A stretch of 64,000 nt of DNA from NCBI GenBank assembly GCA_902613855.1, contig CACMIX010000001.1:1-64000 (forward strand). Reading direction: 5' to 3'. Source of the stretch: an uncultured Pelagibacteraceae bacterium (lineage in GTDB: Bacteria > Pseudomonadota > Alphaproteobacteria > Pelagibacterales > Pelagibacteraceae). This document shows positions 1 through 8,675 of the stretch, one piece after another (position 1 is the stretch's first letter; every line of letters starts with the position of its first letter). The notes beneath the pieces are model-generated. The model searched no databases. It saw nothing but the letters and a program-made list of their open reading frames with translations, and was not told where the DNA came from. Both the position numbers and the translations under genes were made by a program.

Positions 1-676
1 ACGAATAATATTTTTTTATGATTGAGATATCTTCAATCATTTTATTTTTGAAGTTTCTTATTTTTGAGGAAGTGCCACCTGTTCTCATGTAAATAAAATT
101 ATAGTCAAAATATGAACCACTAAATTTCCTGAAAATTTTTATTAAAAAATCAAAGTCAGATGAAATATAATAGGAGGTATCGTAATTTATTTTTTTATAA
201 ATAATTTTTTTGATAAAGAATGTTGTATGAGCAGGTAAATCTATCATAAAATTTTTTGATTTATTAATGCTCTTAGATTTCCACTTTCTAATCACTTTTT
301 TAATATTATCTCTTTCTGTTATGAGACAGTTTCCATAAATAAAATCTGTATCTTCATTTTGAAATAACTGATTAATTTTTTTGAATAAATTGTTATTTAT
401 AATTTTATCATCAGAATGAAGTAAAAAAATTATATCACCTTTACTTTTTTTAATACCCAAGTTTATACATTTGTAAATATTATTTGTTTCTAATTTAAAT
501 ATCTTTTTTCTTCTTTTTCTTAAGAATTCATATGTTCCATCATTAGATTTTGATAAAATAAATAATTGCTCATAATTTTTATAATTTTGATTTTTAATTG
601 ACTTAATGTTATCTTCTAAGTATTGCATGCTATTTTTACAGCATGTAATTATTGAAATTTTTAATTTTTTTTTCAT
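1..676 (-). CDS. Family 2 glycosyltransferase, C-terminus cut by window edge
   Basis: Reading the minus strand from an ATG at 676 gives 225 uninterrupted codons up to the window edge. The N-terminus (ISIITCCKN) is the usual beta-strand start of a GT-A family 2 glycosyltransferase. SNDGT at about residues 44-48 and HSDD at 87-90 resemble the nucleotide- and metal-binding motifs, and the INLGIKKSKGDII segment matches the WcaE/WfgS-like subgroup. It should add one sugar to a lipid-linked glycan at the inner face of the membrane. It diverges from the exporter gene at 706, with about 30 bases between the starts. Donor and acceptor cannot be told from the sequence. Confidence 0.8.
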   Translation of the reverse strand, partial: MKKKLKISIITCCKNSMQYLEDNIKSIKNQNYKNYEQLFILSKSNDGTYEFLRKRRKKIFKLETNNIYKCINLGIKKSKGDIIFLLHSDDKIINNNLFKKINQLFQNEDTDFIYGNCLITERDNIKKVIRKWKSKSINKSKNFMIDLPAHTTFFIKKIIYKKINYDTSYYISSDFDFLIKIFRKFSGSYFDYNFIYMRTGGTSSKIRNFKNKMIEDISIIKKYYS

Positions 677-705
677 TTTTAAAAATTTAGTGTTATAGCT
701 CTTTT

Positions 706-2394
706 GTGTTTAAAAAATTATTTTCATTTTTAGATAAAAAAACTAAAACACAAATATTATCTATACAGTTTATTTTTATTTTAACCACTATTCTTGAGTT
801 TTTAAATTTAAATTTTTTACTAGCCTTCTTAATTTCTATTTTTTCTAAAAATAAATTAGAAACATCTGTACCTTTTTTTGATTTTTTAAACTTTAAAATA
901 TTTAATTCTTACAGCACAAGTGAGATAGGTATTTTTCTTGTAATTATTTTCTTTTTAAGTAGCACATTTATTTTATTATCCAACTTTATTATATTTTATT
1001 ATAGTAATTTTTTAAAAGCCAAATTAACAAACACTTATTTTTTAAGATCATTAGATGCTAATTATTTCTATATTTTAGATAAAGGAGTTTCTGGAATTAT
1101 ACATGACGTAAATAATGAGATTCCAAAAATTTCAGACGGTGTAATTTTACCAATTTTAAGAATCTTAAATAAATTATTTTTATTAATTGCGATTTTATTT
1201 TTTTTACTAACAAGTTTTTTTAATATCACAATAAAACTATTATTTATTTCTATTATAATGATTTTTATTTTTTATATTGTTTTAAAAAAATACTTTTATG
1301 ATTTTGGTCAAAAAGTTTCTATTTCTCAAAACAATGTATTAAAATCTCTTCACGATACTTTCAGTAATATACAAACTATTAAAATATTTAAAATCGATAA
1401 ATTTTTTGTAAACAAAGTTTTTTATAATTTAAAAATTTATAGCAAGTATCAATCTTTAGGATATTTATTTGGAGGAATACCCAAATTCTTTTTTGAGTTA
1501 CTTTCTATATCATTAGTAACCTTCATCTTAATTTATTTCTCAAAAAATAGTCAAATAGAAATTGAGAATATTATACCAGCAGTAGGAACTTTTGCTTTTG
1601 TTGGATATAGACTTTTACCTATTTTTCAAGAAATATTCCATAGTCTTAGTATAATTAAAAACTCTCAGTATTCTACTAATAGAATTTTAAATAAAAATTT
1701 ATTTCAGACAAAATCAAAAAAAATTGAAAAATATAAAAGCTTTAATGGCAAAATTAATAAAATACAAATCAGTAGTTTAAACTTTAAATATCCCAAAACA
1801 AAAAAATATATTTTTAAAAATTTTTCGGTATCGTTTGAAAAAAATAAAATCACAACAGTTACTGGCAAAAGTGGAACAGGAAAAACAACTTTAATGAATA
1901 TACTTAATGGATTAATTGTTCCTCAAAAGATCAAATTTAAAGTTAATGGTAAGGAAATTAGTAATATAGATTACTACAAAATAATCAAATCAAAATTTTC
2001 TTATAACGATCAAAGACCAAATTTATTTGATACTTCTATAAAAAATAATATTACTCTAGAGTTTGATAATAAAATCTATAAAAAAAATATATTTATTAAA
2101 TCACTTAAAAATGCTTCCTTATTTAATGAGATTAATAAATTTAACGAATCTGTTGGCTCAGGTGGGCTCAAGTTAAGTGGTGGACAGATTCAAAGACTCC
2201 TTATTGCTAGAGCATTATATCATCAAAAAGATATATTAATTTATGATGAACCAACAAATTTTTTAGACCAGAAAAATAAATTTAAAATAATAGAAAGCAT
2301 AAAAAAAATAAAAAAAGATAAAATTATAGTTATTCTATCTCATGATAAAGACATATTAAAAATTTCTGACAAAATTATTAACATTAAGAGATAA
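706..2394 (+). CDS. ABC exporter, fused permease and ATPase (PglK/MsbA-like)
   Basis: This 562-residue half-transporter has about six membrane segments in residues 1-320 and a C-terminal ATPase domain. Visible motifs are Walker A GKSGTGKTT (387-395), signature LSGGQ (490-494), Walker B ILIYDEPTN, a D-loop and a switch histidine in LSHDKD. Size and domain order match type I lipid exporters; PglK, which flips lipid-linked oligosaccharide, is the closest role I would propose. No Wzx-type flippase is visible in the island, so this protein is the best candidate for moving the glycan across the inner membrane. The start is GTG at 706; no ATG fits nearby. The phosphonate genes follow 43 bases downstream. 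Confidence 0.82.
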   Translation: MFKKLFSFLDKKTKTQILSIQFIFILTTILEFLNLNFLLAFLISIFSKNKLETSVPFFDFLNFKIFNSYSTSEIGIFLVIIFFLSSTFILLSNFIIFYYSNFLKAKLTNTYFLRSLDANYFYILDKGVSGIIHDVNNEIPKISDGVILPILRILNKLFLLIAILFFLLTSFFNITIKLLFISIIMIFIFYIVLKKYFYDFGQKVSISQNNVLKSLHDTFSNIQTIKIFKIDKFFVNKVFYNLKIYSKYQSLGYLFGGIPKFFFELLSISLVTFILIYFSKNSQIEIENIIPAVGTFAFVGYRLLPIFQEIFHSLSIIKNSQYSTNRILNKNLFQTKSKKIEKYKSFNGKINKIQISSLNFKYPKTKKYIFKNFSVSFEKNKITTVTGKSGTGKTTLMNILNGLIVPQKIKFKVNGKEISNIDYYKIIKSKFSYNDQRPNLFDTSIKNNITLEFDNKIYKKNIFIKSLKNASLFNEINKFNESVGSGGLKLSGGQIQRLLIARALYHQKDILIYDEPTNFLDQKNKFKIIESIKKIKKDKIIVILSHDKDILKISDKIINIKR

Positions 2395-2437
2395 AAACAT
2401 TTAAAAATAGCAAAATAATTGTATTAATATTTAACTA

Positions 2438-3736
2438 ATGAAAAAAAAAATAGTTTATGTAGGAATGTCAGCTGACATTATTCACAATGGTCATATAGAA
2501 TTAATCAATTTTGCAAAAAAATATGGAACAGTTATTGTTGGATTACTTACAGATAAAGCAATTAGTTCTTATAAATCTTTTCCACTTTTAAATTTTAATC
2601 AAAGGTTAAGTATAATTAAAAATATAAAATTTGTAACTAAAGTAATACCTCAAGACACCCTGGATTATTCAAAAAACCTTAAAAAATTGAAACCTGATTA
2701 TGTTGCACACGGTGATGATTGGAAAGTAGGAATACAAAGCAAAGTAAGAGCCAAAGTAATAAAATTGTTAAAAAAATGGAATGGAAGACTTGTAGAAAAA
2801 AAATATACAGAAAACATATCCTCAACAAAAATTAAAAATCAGCTAAAAAAGGCGGGTACATTACCAGACTTAAGAAGATCAAAGCTCAAAAGATTGCTGA
2901 ACGAAAAAAAACTTTTAAAAGTAATTGAATGCCACAATCCAATTTCAGCTATGATAGGTGAAAACTCATTTTATGAAAAAAAAGGCAGAAGGCATGAGTT
3001 TGATGCATTGTGGTCATCAAGTTTGACAGATTCAGTCTCTAGAGGTATGGAAGATAATCAATCAGTAGACTATTCTGTTAGAATTAGTGGAGTAAGTGAT
3101 ATTTTTAATGTTACCACAAAGCCTTTAATATTTGATATTGATAATGGAGGTAAAATTGAACACTTGGGAAACACAATAAAAAAACTTGAAAATCTTGGTG
3201 TTTCAGCCATCGTTATGGAGGACAAAGTAGGTTTAAAAAGAAATTCATTATTTGATGATCAAAAAAATGTTCAACAAGATACGATTAAGAATTTTTCAAA
3301 AAAAATTAAAAAAATAATTAATACTAGAATTGATAATAATTTTTTAGTTGTATCTAGAATTGAAAGTTTAATACTAGGCAAATCTTTAGGTGATGCTTTA
3401 AAGAGAGCAAAATCGTACTGTGATGCAGGTACTGATGCAGTACTCATTCACTCAAAACAAAAAACTCCTTCAGAAATTGTTCAATTTATTAAAAGATTTA
3501 AAAAAACAAAATATTCACACATACCAGTATTTTGTGTTCCTTCATCTTATCCTTCAGTATCCGAAAAAGAATTAGAAAATTTGGGATTTAATGTAGTAAT
3601 TTATGCAAATCAATTATTGAGAACGGCTTATTTAAATATGAAAAAAACTTGTAATGCTATTTTAAAAGATGGCTCTGCAAAAAAAGTTAATAAAAAAATA
3701 TCCTCAATTAAAGAAATATTAAATTTAATAAGTTAA
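2438..3736 (+). CDS. pepM: Cytidylyltransferase-phosphoenolpyruvate mutase fusion
   Basis: The 432-residue protein has two enzymes. Residues 1 to about 140 form a HIGH-type nucleotidyltransferase like glycerol-3-phosphate cytidylyltransferase, with HNGH at 16-19 and ISST at 127-130. Residues from about 158 to the end are an isocitrate-lyase-fold PEP mutase with the diagnostic EDKVGLKRNS at 261-270. PEP mutase makes the C-P bond by rearranging phosphoenolpyruvate to phosphonopyruvate and commits carbon to phosphonates. The fused cytidylyltransferase suggests that a later phosphonate is activated as a CMP ester for transfer to a polymer, as in other phosphonoglycan loci (inference). The decarboxylase gene begins 3 bases after the stop. 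Confidence 0.93.
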   Translation: MKKKIVYVGMSADIIHNGHIELINFAKKYGTVIVGLLTDKAISSYKSFPLLNFNQRLSIIKNIKFVTKVIPQDTLDYSKNLKKLKPDYVAHGDDWKVGIQSKVRAKVIKLLKKWNGRLVEKKYTENISSTKIKNQLKKAGTLPDLRRSKLKRLLNEKKLLKVIECHNPISAMIGENSFYEKKGRRHEFDALWSSSLTDSVSRGMEDNQSVDYSVRISGVSDIFNVTTKPLIFDIDNGGKIEHLGNTIKKLENLGVSAIVMEDKVGLKRNSLFDDQKNVQQDTIKNFSKKIKKIINTRIDNNFLVVSRIESLILGKSLGDALKRAKSYCDAGTDAVLIHSKQKTPSEIVQFIKRFKKTKYSHIPVFCVPSSYPSVSEKELENLGFNVVIYANQLLRTAYLNMKKTCNAILKDGSAKKVNKKISSIKEILNLIS

Positions 3737-3739
3737 AAA

Positions 3740-4843
3740 ATGATTAATTCACTTAATCTATTAAGATTTTTTTCTCAAAATAATATAAATTTTTTTTCAG
3801 GAGTACCAGATAGTGTTTTAAAAGAATTTACAAATAAATTAGATAATTTAAAAAAAATAAAACATTATATTTGTGTAAATGAAGGTTCAGCAGTTTCATT
3901 AAATATTGGAAATTATTTAGCTACAAAGCAAATAGGTGTAACATATCTTCAAAATTCAGGTTTAGGTCACATAATTAATCCCATAGTATCTATAGCAGAC
4001 TCTAAAGTTTATAATATTCCTCTAGTATTATTAATTGGATGGAGGGGAGCTCCAGGATCTAATGATGAAGCTCAACATTTAAAACAAGGTTCTATCACAA
4101 AAAAAATTTTAAAAACTATGGGTATAAAATACCTCGAATTAAGTCATAACAAACAAATTTCATCTTTGAAAAAAATTATTACTTACTCAAAAAATAAAAA
4201 AAAAATTATAGCAATTCTTGTTAAAAGAAATAAATTTGAGAAAGAAAATAAAAGCAAAATTAAAATCAAAAAAAATAATAATTTATCAAAAAAATTTTTT
4301 TTTGAAAATTTATTAAATATAATAAAAAAAAATACAAAAATTATTTCATCAACCGGTTATATATCCAGGGAGTTATTTAATGTAAGAAAAAATACAAAAT
4401 ATAAAAATAGTAAAGATCTATATTTGGTTGGAGGAATGGGGCATACATCTTCCGTAGGCTTAGGTTATTCGCTTAAAACTAAAAATGAGTTGCTATGTAT
4501 TGATGGAGATGGCTCAAGTTTAATGCATTTGGGATCTTTATTCAGTTCTAGTTATTTTGCTAAAAAAAATTTTAAATATTTTCTTTTAAATAACTATTGT
4601 CATGATTCTGTTGGAGGACAAAAAACCTATTCGGATATGTTAAATTATGAAAAACTTGCCAGTTCATTTAAATTTAGAAGATATTATTTAATAAATCAAA
4701 AAGAAAACTTAAAAATTAAACTAAAAAAGATTCTAAAACAAAATGGACCTCTGTTTATAGAAATCAAAATTAATCATGAGAATGGCAATTTATCTAGACC
4801 AAAAAATTTTAAAAAAATTTATAAAAATTTTATAGATGAATAA
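3740..4843 (+). CDS. ppd: Phosphonopyruvate decarboxylase
   Basis: A 367-residue thiamine-diphosphate enzyme. An N-terminal pyrimidine-binding domain contains FSGVPDSVLKEF near residues 18-29 and the conserved glutamate in VNEGSAVS. The C-terminal domain carries the cofactor motif GDGS (256-259) and a following NN about 25 residues on. The FxGVPDS start, the length and the place right after pepM identify phosphonopyruvate decarboxylase rather than a sulfopyruvate enzyme. It converts phosphonopyruvate to phosphonoacetaldehyde, pulling the unfavourable mutase step forward. The gene starts 3 bases after pepM and overlaps the next start by 8 bases, so the three form one operon. Confidence 0.92.
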   Translation: MINSLNLLRFFSQNNINFFSGVPDSVLKEFTNKLDNLKKIKHYICVNEGSAVSLNIGNYLATKQIGVTYLQNSGLGHIINPIVSIADSKVYNIPLVLLIGWRGAPGSNDEAQHLKQGSITKKILKTMGIKYLELSHNKQISSLKKIITYSKNKKKIIAILVKRNKFEKENKSKIKIKKNNNLSKKFFFENLLNIIKKNTKIISSTGYISRELFNVRKNTKYKNSKDLYLVGGMGHTSSVGLGYSLKTKNELLCIDGDGSSLMHLGSLFSSSYFAKKNFKYFLLNNYCHDSVGGQKTYSDMLNYEKLASSFKFRRYYLINQKENLKIKLKKILKQNGPLFIEIKINHENGNLSRPKNFKKIYKNFIDE

Positions 4844-5933
4844 TTCAATTTCAAATTTAAAAAAATTAATCAGTTTTAATAATCGAAAAATTCTTATAAT
4901 ACATGGCTCAAATTCTTTTAAGTACTTTTTAGACAGATCTATAATTAAAAATTTTTTAAAAAATAATAAGATACAGTATTTTAAAAAAAAAAAAGAGTAT
5001 CCAGAAATAAATGAATTAAAAAAACTAATTATAAATTACAAAAAATTTAAACCTGATATATTAATAAGTGTAGGAGGGGGATCAGTTATTGATTATCTAA
5101 AGTTATGTGTAAAGTTATCAGATTCAAAAAATATTGATAAAAGTATAGAAAAAAATTTAATACATACAAAAAAAAAGACTTTTATTTCAAGCTATATTAC
5201 AACAGCAGGATCTGGTGCAGAGTGCACTAAATTTAGTGTGGTTTATAAAAAATCAAAAAAATTTTCCTATGTTGGCGAACATGTTTTAAGAAATCATTAT
5301 ATTTATGACAGAGAAGCAATTAAGAATTTACCAAAAAAATTGAGAGCATCATGTGCGTTTGATACATTTGCTCAATGCTTTGAAAGCTTACTATCACTCA
5401 GTTCTAATAATCAAAGTATTAAATATGCTAGTAGAGGTTTAGCACAATCAAATAAATGTTTAATTGATTATGTTACAAAACCTAATAATTTAAATGTAAG
5501 CAAAATGATAAGAGCAACTATTTATTCTGGAAAAGCAATAAATATTTCAAAGACTAATGCACCTCATGCTTTTTCTTATCCATTTACCTATTTTTTTGGA
5601 ATAAATCATGGGTCCGCAGTTGCATTAAATTTTTTACAAATAATTGATTATATGTATAAAAAAAAAAATTTTTCAAAAAACAAAATTTATATTGAAAAAA
5701 GGTTTAAATTAATTTTTAAAATCTTAAATGTAAAAAATTTTAGAAGTTTAAAACAAAAATTAAAAAATATTTTAATTAAGTGTAAAATTCAGAAAAAAAA
5801 TTTGATTAAGAGATCAAAAATAAATAATAATTTACTTAAAATTATTAATAATATAAACATAGAAAGACTAAGTAATTGCCCAGTTACAATTTGTAGGGCT
5901 GATATGGTTAAAATTGTCAAAAAATTTGATTGA
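4836..5933 (+). CDS. Iron-type alcohol dehydrogenase, likely phosphonoacetaldehyde reductase
   Basis: 365 residues of the group III (iron-containing) alcohol dehydrogenase family. The dinucleotide motif GGGSVID lies at 80-86 and TTAGSGAEC at 122-130. Metal-ligand candidates are D176, H244 and H258; the 14-residue gap between the two histidines matches the family. The position usually held by the histidine of D-x3-H is Q180, which I believe is shared by phosphonoacetaldehyde reductases but could not check. Behind pepM and ppd, the expected reaction is reduction of phosphonoacetaldehyde to 2-hydroxyethylphosphonate. No aminotransferase of the 2-aminoethylphosphonate route sits in this operon. 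It overlaps ppd by 8 bases. Confidence 0.85.
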   Translation: MNNSISNLKKLISFNNRKILIIHGSNSFKYFLDRSIIKNFLKNNKIQYFKKKKEYPEINELKKLIINYKKFKPDILISVGGGSVIDYLKLCVKLSDSKNIDKSIEKNLIHTKKKTFISSYITTAGSGAECTKFSVVYKKSKKFSYVGEHVLRNHYIYDREAIKNLPKKLRASCAFDTFAQCFESLLSLSSNNQSIKYASRGLAQSNKCLIDYVTKPNNLNVSKMIRATIYSGKAINISKTNAPHAFSYPFTYFFGINHGSAVALNFLQIIDYMYKKKNFSKNKIYIEKRFKLIFKILNVKNFRSLKQKLKNILIKCKIQKKNLIKRSKINNNLLKIINNINIERLSNCPVTICRADMVKIVKKFD

Positions 5934-5937
5934 TCCA

Positions 5938-7041
5938 ATGAATTTTAGAAATATCCTAAAATTAATTTTTGGAAAGCACAAGTATGTATTTTTTTCAGAA
6001 GATAAAAATTATCAAAAATATTTTATAAACTTCATTAAGAAAATTGACAGTAAAAACGAAAAATTTTTTTATATTTCCTCAGAAAATGATGATTATCTTG
6101 AATTCCAAAATGTCACCAATGTATACATTGGTAAAAGATTTTTAAGAAATATTATTCTTCAAATAATATCATCAAAATTTCTTTTTTTAACAATTACAGA
6201 TTTGGGCAATCATGATTTAAAAAGATCCAAATTAGTAAAAAAATATGTTTATATTTTCCATTCTCCGATGAGTATACATAGATCATATACAAAAAATGCA
6301 TTTAATAATTATGATATTATATTTTGCACAGGAGATTATCAGTTAAATGAATTTAAAAAAGAAGACAAAATAAAACCTAAACTTAAAAGAGAATATATTA
6401 AAACAGGTTATTTTTATTTTGATTACTTGCAAGAGAAATATTCAACAATAAAAAAAAATATTAATAATAATTCATTTGATACTTTTTTACTCGCGCCATC
6501 TTGGAATTATAATGATGATAATTTTTTAAATTTACAAGTTATTGATGTAATTCAGTTTTTGTTAACACAAAACAATAAAGTAATATTTAGACCACATCTA
6601 GAACATTTTAAAAGATCTTTTAAAATTCTTAATTCAATTAGAGATAAATTTTCAAATAATAAAAATTTTGAATTTGATAATAATAATAGTAACTTCGAGT
6701 CGATGAATAAAGCTGATATTTTAATTACAGATACCTCTGGTATATCAATAGAATTTTGTTTGATTTTTAAAAAACCCGTAATTTATTTTGACAAATATCT
6801 TAAAATTCATAATTCTGAGTTTACCCAAATTTCTGAAAAAACCATTGAGGATGAGGTAAAAAGTCTTTTTGGATATAGTTATACCAATGAAAATCTTGAT
6901 AGTTTTTTAAATTTAATTCATCAAGTAGAAAAAGATTTTTTAAGCAAGGAAAAAAAAATAGAAGAATATTTAAAACATAATTTTTACAATCTTAATTGTT
7001 CAGCTGAATATTCATATAACAAAATAAATGAAAATAGTTAA
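5938..7041 (+). CDS. CDP-glycerol glycerophosphotransferase-like enzyme
   Basis: About 367 residues resembling the C-terminal catalytic domain of TagB/TagF-type transferases, which move a phospho-alcohol from a CDP carrier to an acceptor. Recognisable segments are FHSPMSIHRSY, FRPHLEHFKRS and ADILITDTSGISIEF followed by KKPVIYFDK. I chose ATG 5938, four bases after the upstream stop; a TTG at 5914 would add eight residues and overlap that gene. Because it directly follows the phosphonate genes, which include a cytidylyltransferase, it may transfer hydroxyethylphosphonate from CMP-hydroxyethylphosphonate to a glycan or lipid. That substrate is inference; the enzyme family is fairly clear. Its 3' end overlaps the opposing gene by 4 bases. 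Confidence 0.72.
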   Translation: MNFRNILKLIFGKHKYVFFSEDKNYQKYFINFIKKIDSKNEKFFYISSENDDYLEFQNVTNVYIGKRFLRNIILQIISSKFLFLTITDLGNHDLKRSKLVKKYVYIFHSPMSIHRSYTKNAFNNYDIIFCTGDYQLNEFKKEDKIKPKLKREYIKTGYFYFDYLQEKYSTIKKNINNNSFDTFLLAPSWNYNDDNFLNLQVIDVIQFLLTQNNKVIFRPHLEHFKRSFKILNSIRDKFSNNKNFEFDNNNSNFESMNKADILITDTSGISIEFCLIFKKPVIYFDKYLKIHNSEFTQISEKTIEDEVKSLFGYSYTNENLDSFLNLIHQVEKDFLSKEKKIEEYLKHNFYNLNCSAEYSYNKINENS

Positions 7042-7235
7042 TTTTTTTTTTTTTTAAAAATCTTTTTAAAAAAAGTCTTTAACTTGAAATAATAAATTTT
7101 TATAACCACAATAGACCCTACCACTGCTGAAATTAACATTTGAATTATAATGCTGGTACTTCCAGGATCCATATAAGCATATGAGCTAGATGTTAAAATA
7201 AGGTAAAATATTATTAATTGAAAAGCGAATTTCAT
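7038..7235 (-). CDS. Small MDPG-motif membrane protein
   Basis: A 65-residue protein with an N-terminal signal-like hydrophobic stretch (residues 3-20), the motif YMDPGSTSIIIQ at 21-32, a second hydrophobic segment (about 30-48) and a lysine-rich tail. Short membrane proteins with this Tyr-Met-Asp-Pro-Gly motif recur in polysaccharide clusters beside sulfatase/alkaline-phosphatase-type membrane enzymes, and here it lies directly divergent from one. I know of no established biochemical function; a partner or chaperone role is a guess. It is the only minus-strand gene in a plus-strand block. It ends 4 bases inside the end of the preceding transferase gene. Confidence 0.7.
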   Translation of the reverse strand: MKFAFQLIIFYLILTSSSYAYMDPGSTSIIIQMLISAVVGSIVVIKIYYFKLKTFFKKIFKKKKN

Positions 7236-7287
7236 AATATAACTAATACCATATGAAAAAAAATTCTAAAGAAAATTATAATAATTT

Positions 7288-8673
7288 ATGAATATTAAAT
7301 TTTTGAATTTAAAAAATATTCAATCATTTTTATATTCACTTACCTATGCATCTTTAGTTTGTGCACCAAATAATATTGGTTTGAAAGCATCTAATTATAC
7401 CATGATATCATTTAAATATTTTTTTATTATTTTTTTTATTTTATTTTTTTTTTTAATAATAAATGAAAATTTAAAAAAAAAAATTAAACATTTTTTTTAT
7501 TTTATTCTTTTTTTGGTATTATTTGATTTTATCAAAATTAAATATGATTTATTTTCTTATTCAAATTTATTAATTTCGATTTTTGGTTCAGATGTATTTG
7601 TAATATATTTAAAGGAAAATATTATTTATCTATTTTTTATTTTCTTTATATTTTTCCTTATTGTTTTTAAATATGATTTTGTTGGATTAGCATCAAAATT
7701 TGTTGTTTTGTTTTTTGCACCATACATAATTTTTTTTATGGTAAGTAATATATCTCATATTTTTCAAGAGAATAAGTTTGTTTCTAAAATAGAAAAAACA
7801 AAATCTACCAAAAACATAAACTATAAAAAAAAATTAATTGTCATTTTTGATGAACTAGATAATAAAATTTTGTTAGACAATCTTCATTTGTTACCAGGCT
7901 TTTCAAATTTAATTTTAAAATCAAATTATTATAAAAAAATAATTGTTCCAGGTCTTGAAACATTAGACACACTGCCGAATCTTTTTGTATTTAATAATAT
8001 AAATCCTTCTAAAATAAATAATGAAAAATTTAAGGACCAAAAATACTACCTAAACTTTTTTGAGAATATAAAAAATTCAAAAAATAGTATGATTAATATT
8101 TTGAATAATAATAACAATGAGCTTTTCATTTTTGGATATTTTCATAAGTTTTGTAAATTATTATTAGACTCTTATGGTGAATGTTATGAATTTAAATATA
8201 TAAAAAATTTAAATTACAGAAATTTTATTAAAAATATAGAAATTTTAGAAACACATAAAAAGAATTATCAAATGATTTTTAATTTAACTGATTATTTTTT
8301 TTATAATCCAGATTTAAAATCGGGTATTTTTCATGTACCTCTGCCACACTGGCCATATATGTATAGTCAAAAAAATAGTAAATTTATGCTAACAAATGAT
8401 ACTGAAGATGGGTATTTAGGAAATCTAATAATCTTAGATAAATATGTCCAATATCTACTAATAAAACAAAAAGAATTTAAATACGATTTAATTGTGTTGT
8501 CAGACCATGGTCTGAGAGATGATTACAAAAATCATAAAAGTGTTTCCAAATTAACTCCTGATGAAAGGATTGGTAGAGCTTTTTTAGCTATTAAGAAATA
8601 TAGCAATAATGGTAAAAAGATTATAAATACTAAAGAATATATGGGAAAAATCATACTTGAAAGTTTGAAGTAA
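7288..8673 (+). CDS. Membrane-anchored alkaline-phosphatase-superfamily (sulfatase-like) enzyme
   Basis: 461 residues. About five hydrophobic segments fill residues 1-160. The outer domain has alkaline-phosphatase/sulfatase-fold landmarks: a metal-binding aspartate in VIFDELD (185-191), PGLETLDTLPNL (221-232) where the nucleophile should lie, HVPLPHWP (349-356) and LSDHG (404-408). Family members hydrolyse sulfate or phosphate esters, or transfer phospho-alcohol groups such as phosphoethanolamine, on the periplasmic side. Next to the phosphonate block, transfer or removal of a phosphonyl or phosphoryl substituent is possible but unproven. It diverges from the MDPG gene (52-base gap) and is followed 2 bases later by rfbF. 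Confidence 0.68.
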   Translation: MNIKFLNLKNIQSFLYSLTYASLVCAPNNIGLKASNYTMISFKYFFIIFFILFFFLIINENLKKKIKHFFYFILFLVLFDFIKIKYDLFSYSNLLISIFGSDVFVIYLKENIIYLFFIFFIFFLIVFKYDFVGLASKFVVLFFAPYIIFFMVSNISHIFQENKFVSKIEKTKSTKNINYKKKLIVIFDELDNKILLDNLHLLPGFSNLILKSNYYKKIIVPGLETLDTLPNLFVFNNINPSKINNEKFKDQKYYLNFFENIKNSKNSMINILNNNNNELFIFGYFHKFCKLLLDSYGECYEFKYIKNLNYRNFIKNIEILETHKKNYQMIFNLTDYFFYNPDLKSGIFHVPLPHWPYMYSQKNSKFMLTNDTEDGYLGNLIILDKYVQYLLIKQKEFKYDLIVLSDHGLRDDYKNHKSVSKLTPDERIGRAFLAIKKYSNNGKKIINTKEYMGKIILESLK

Positions 8674-8675
8674 AA

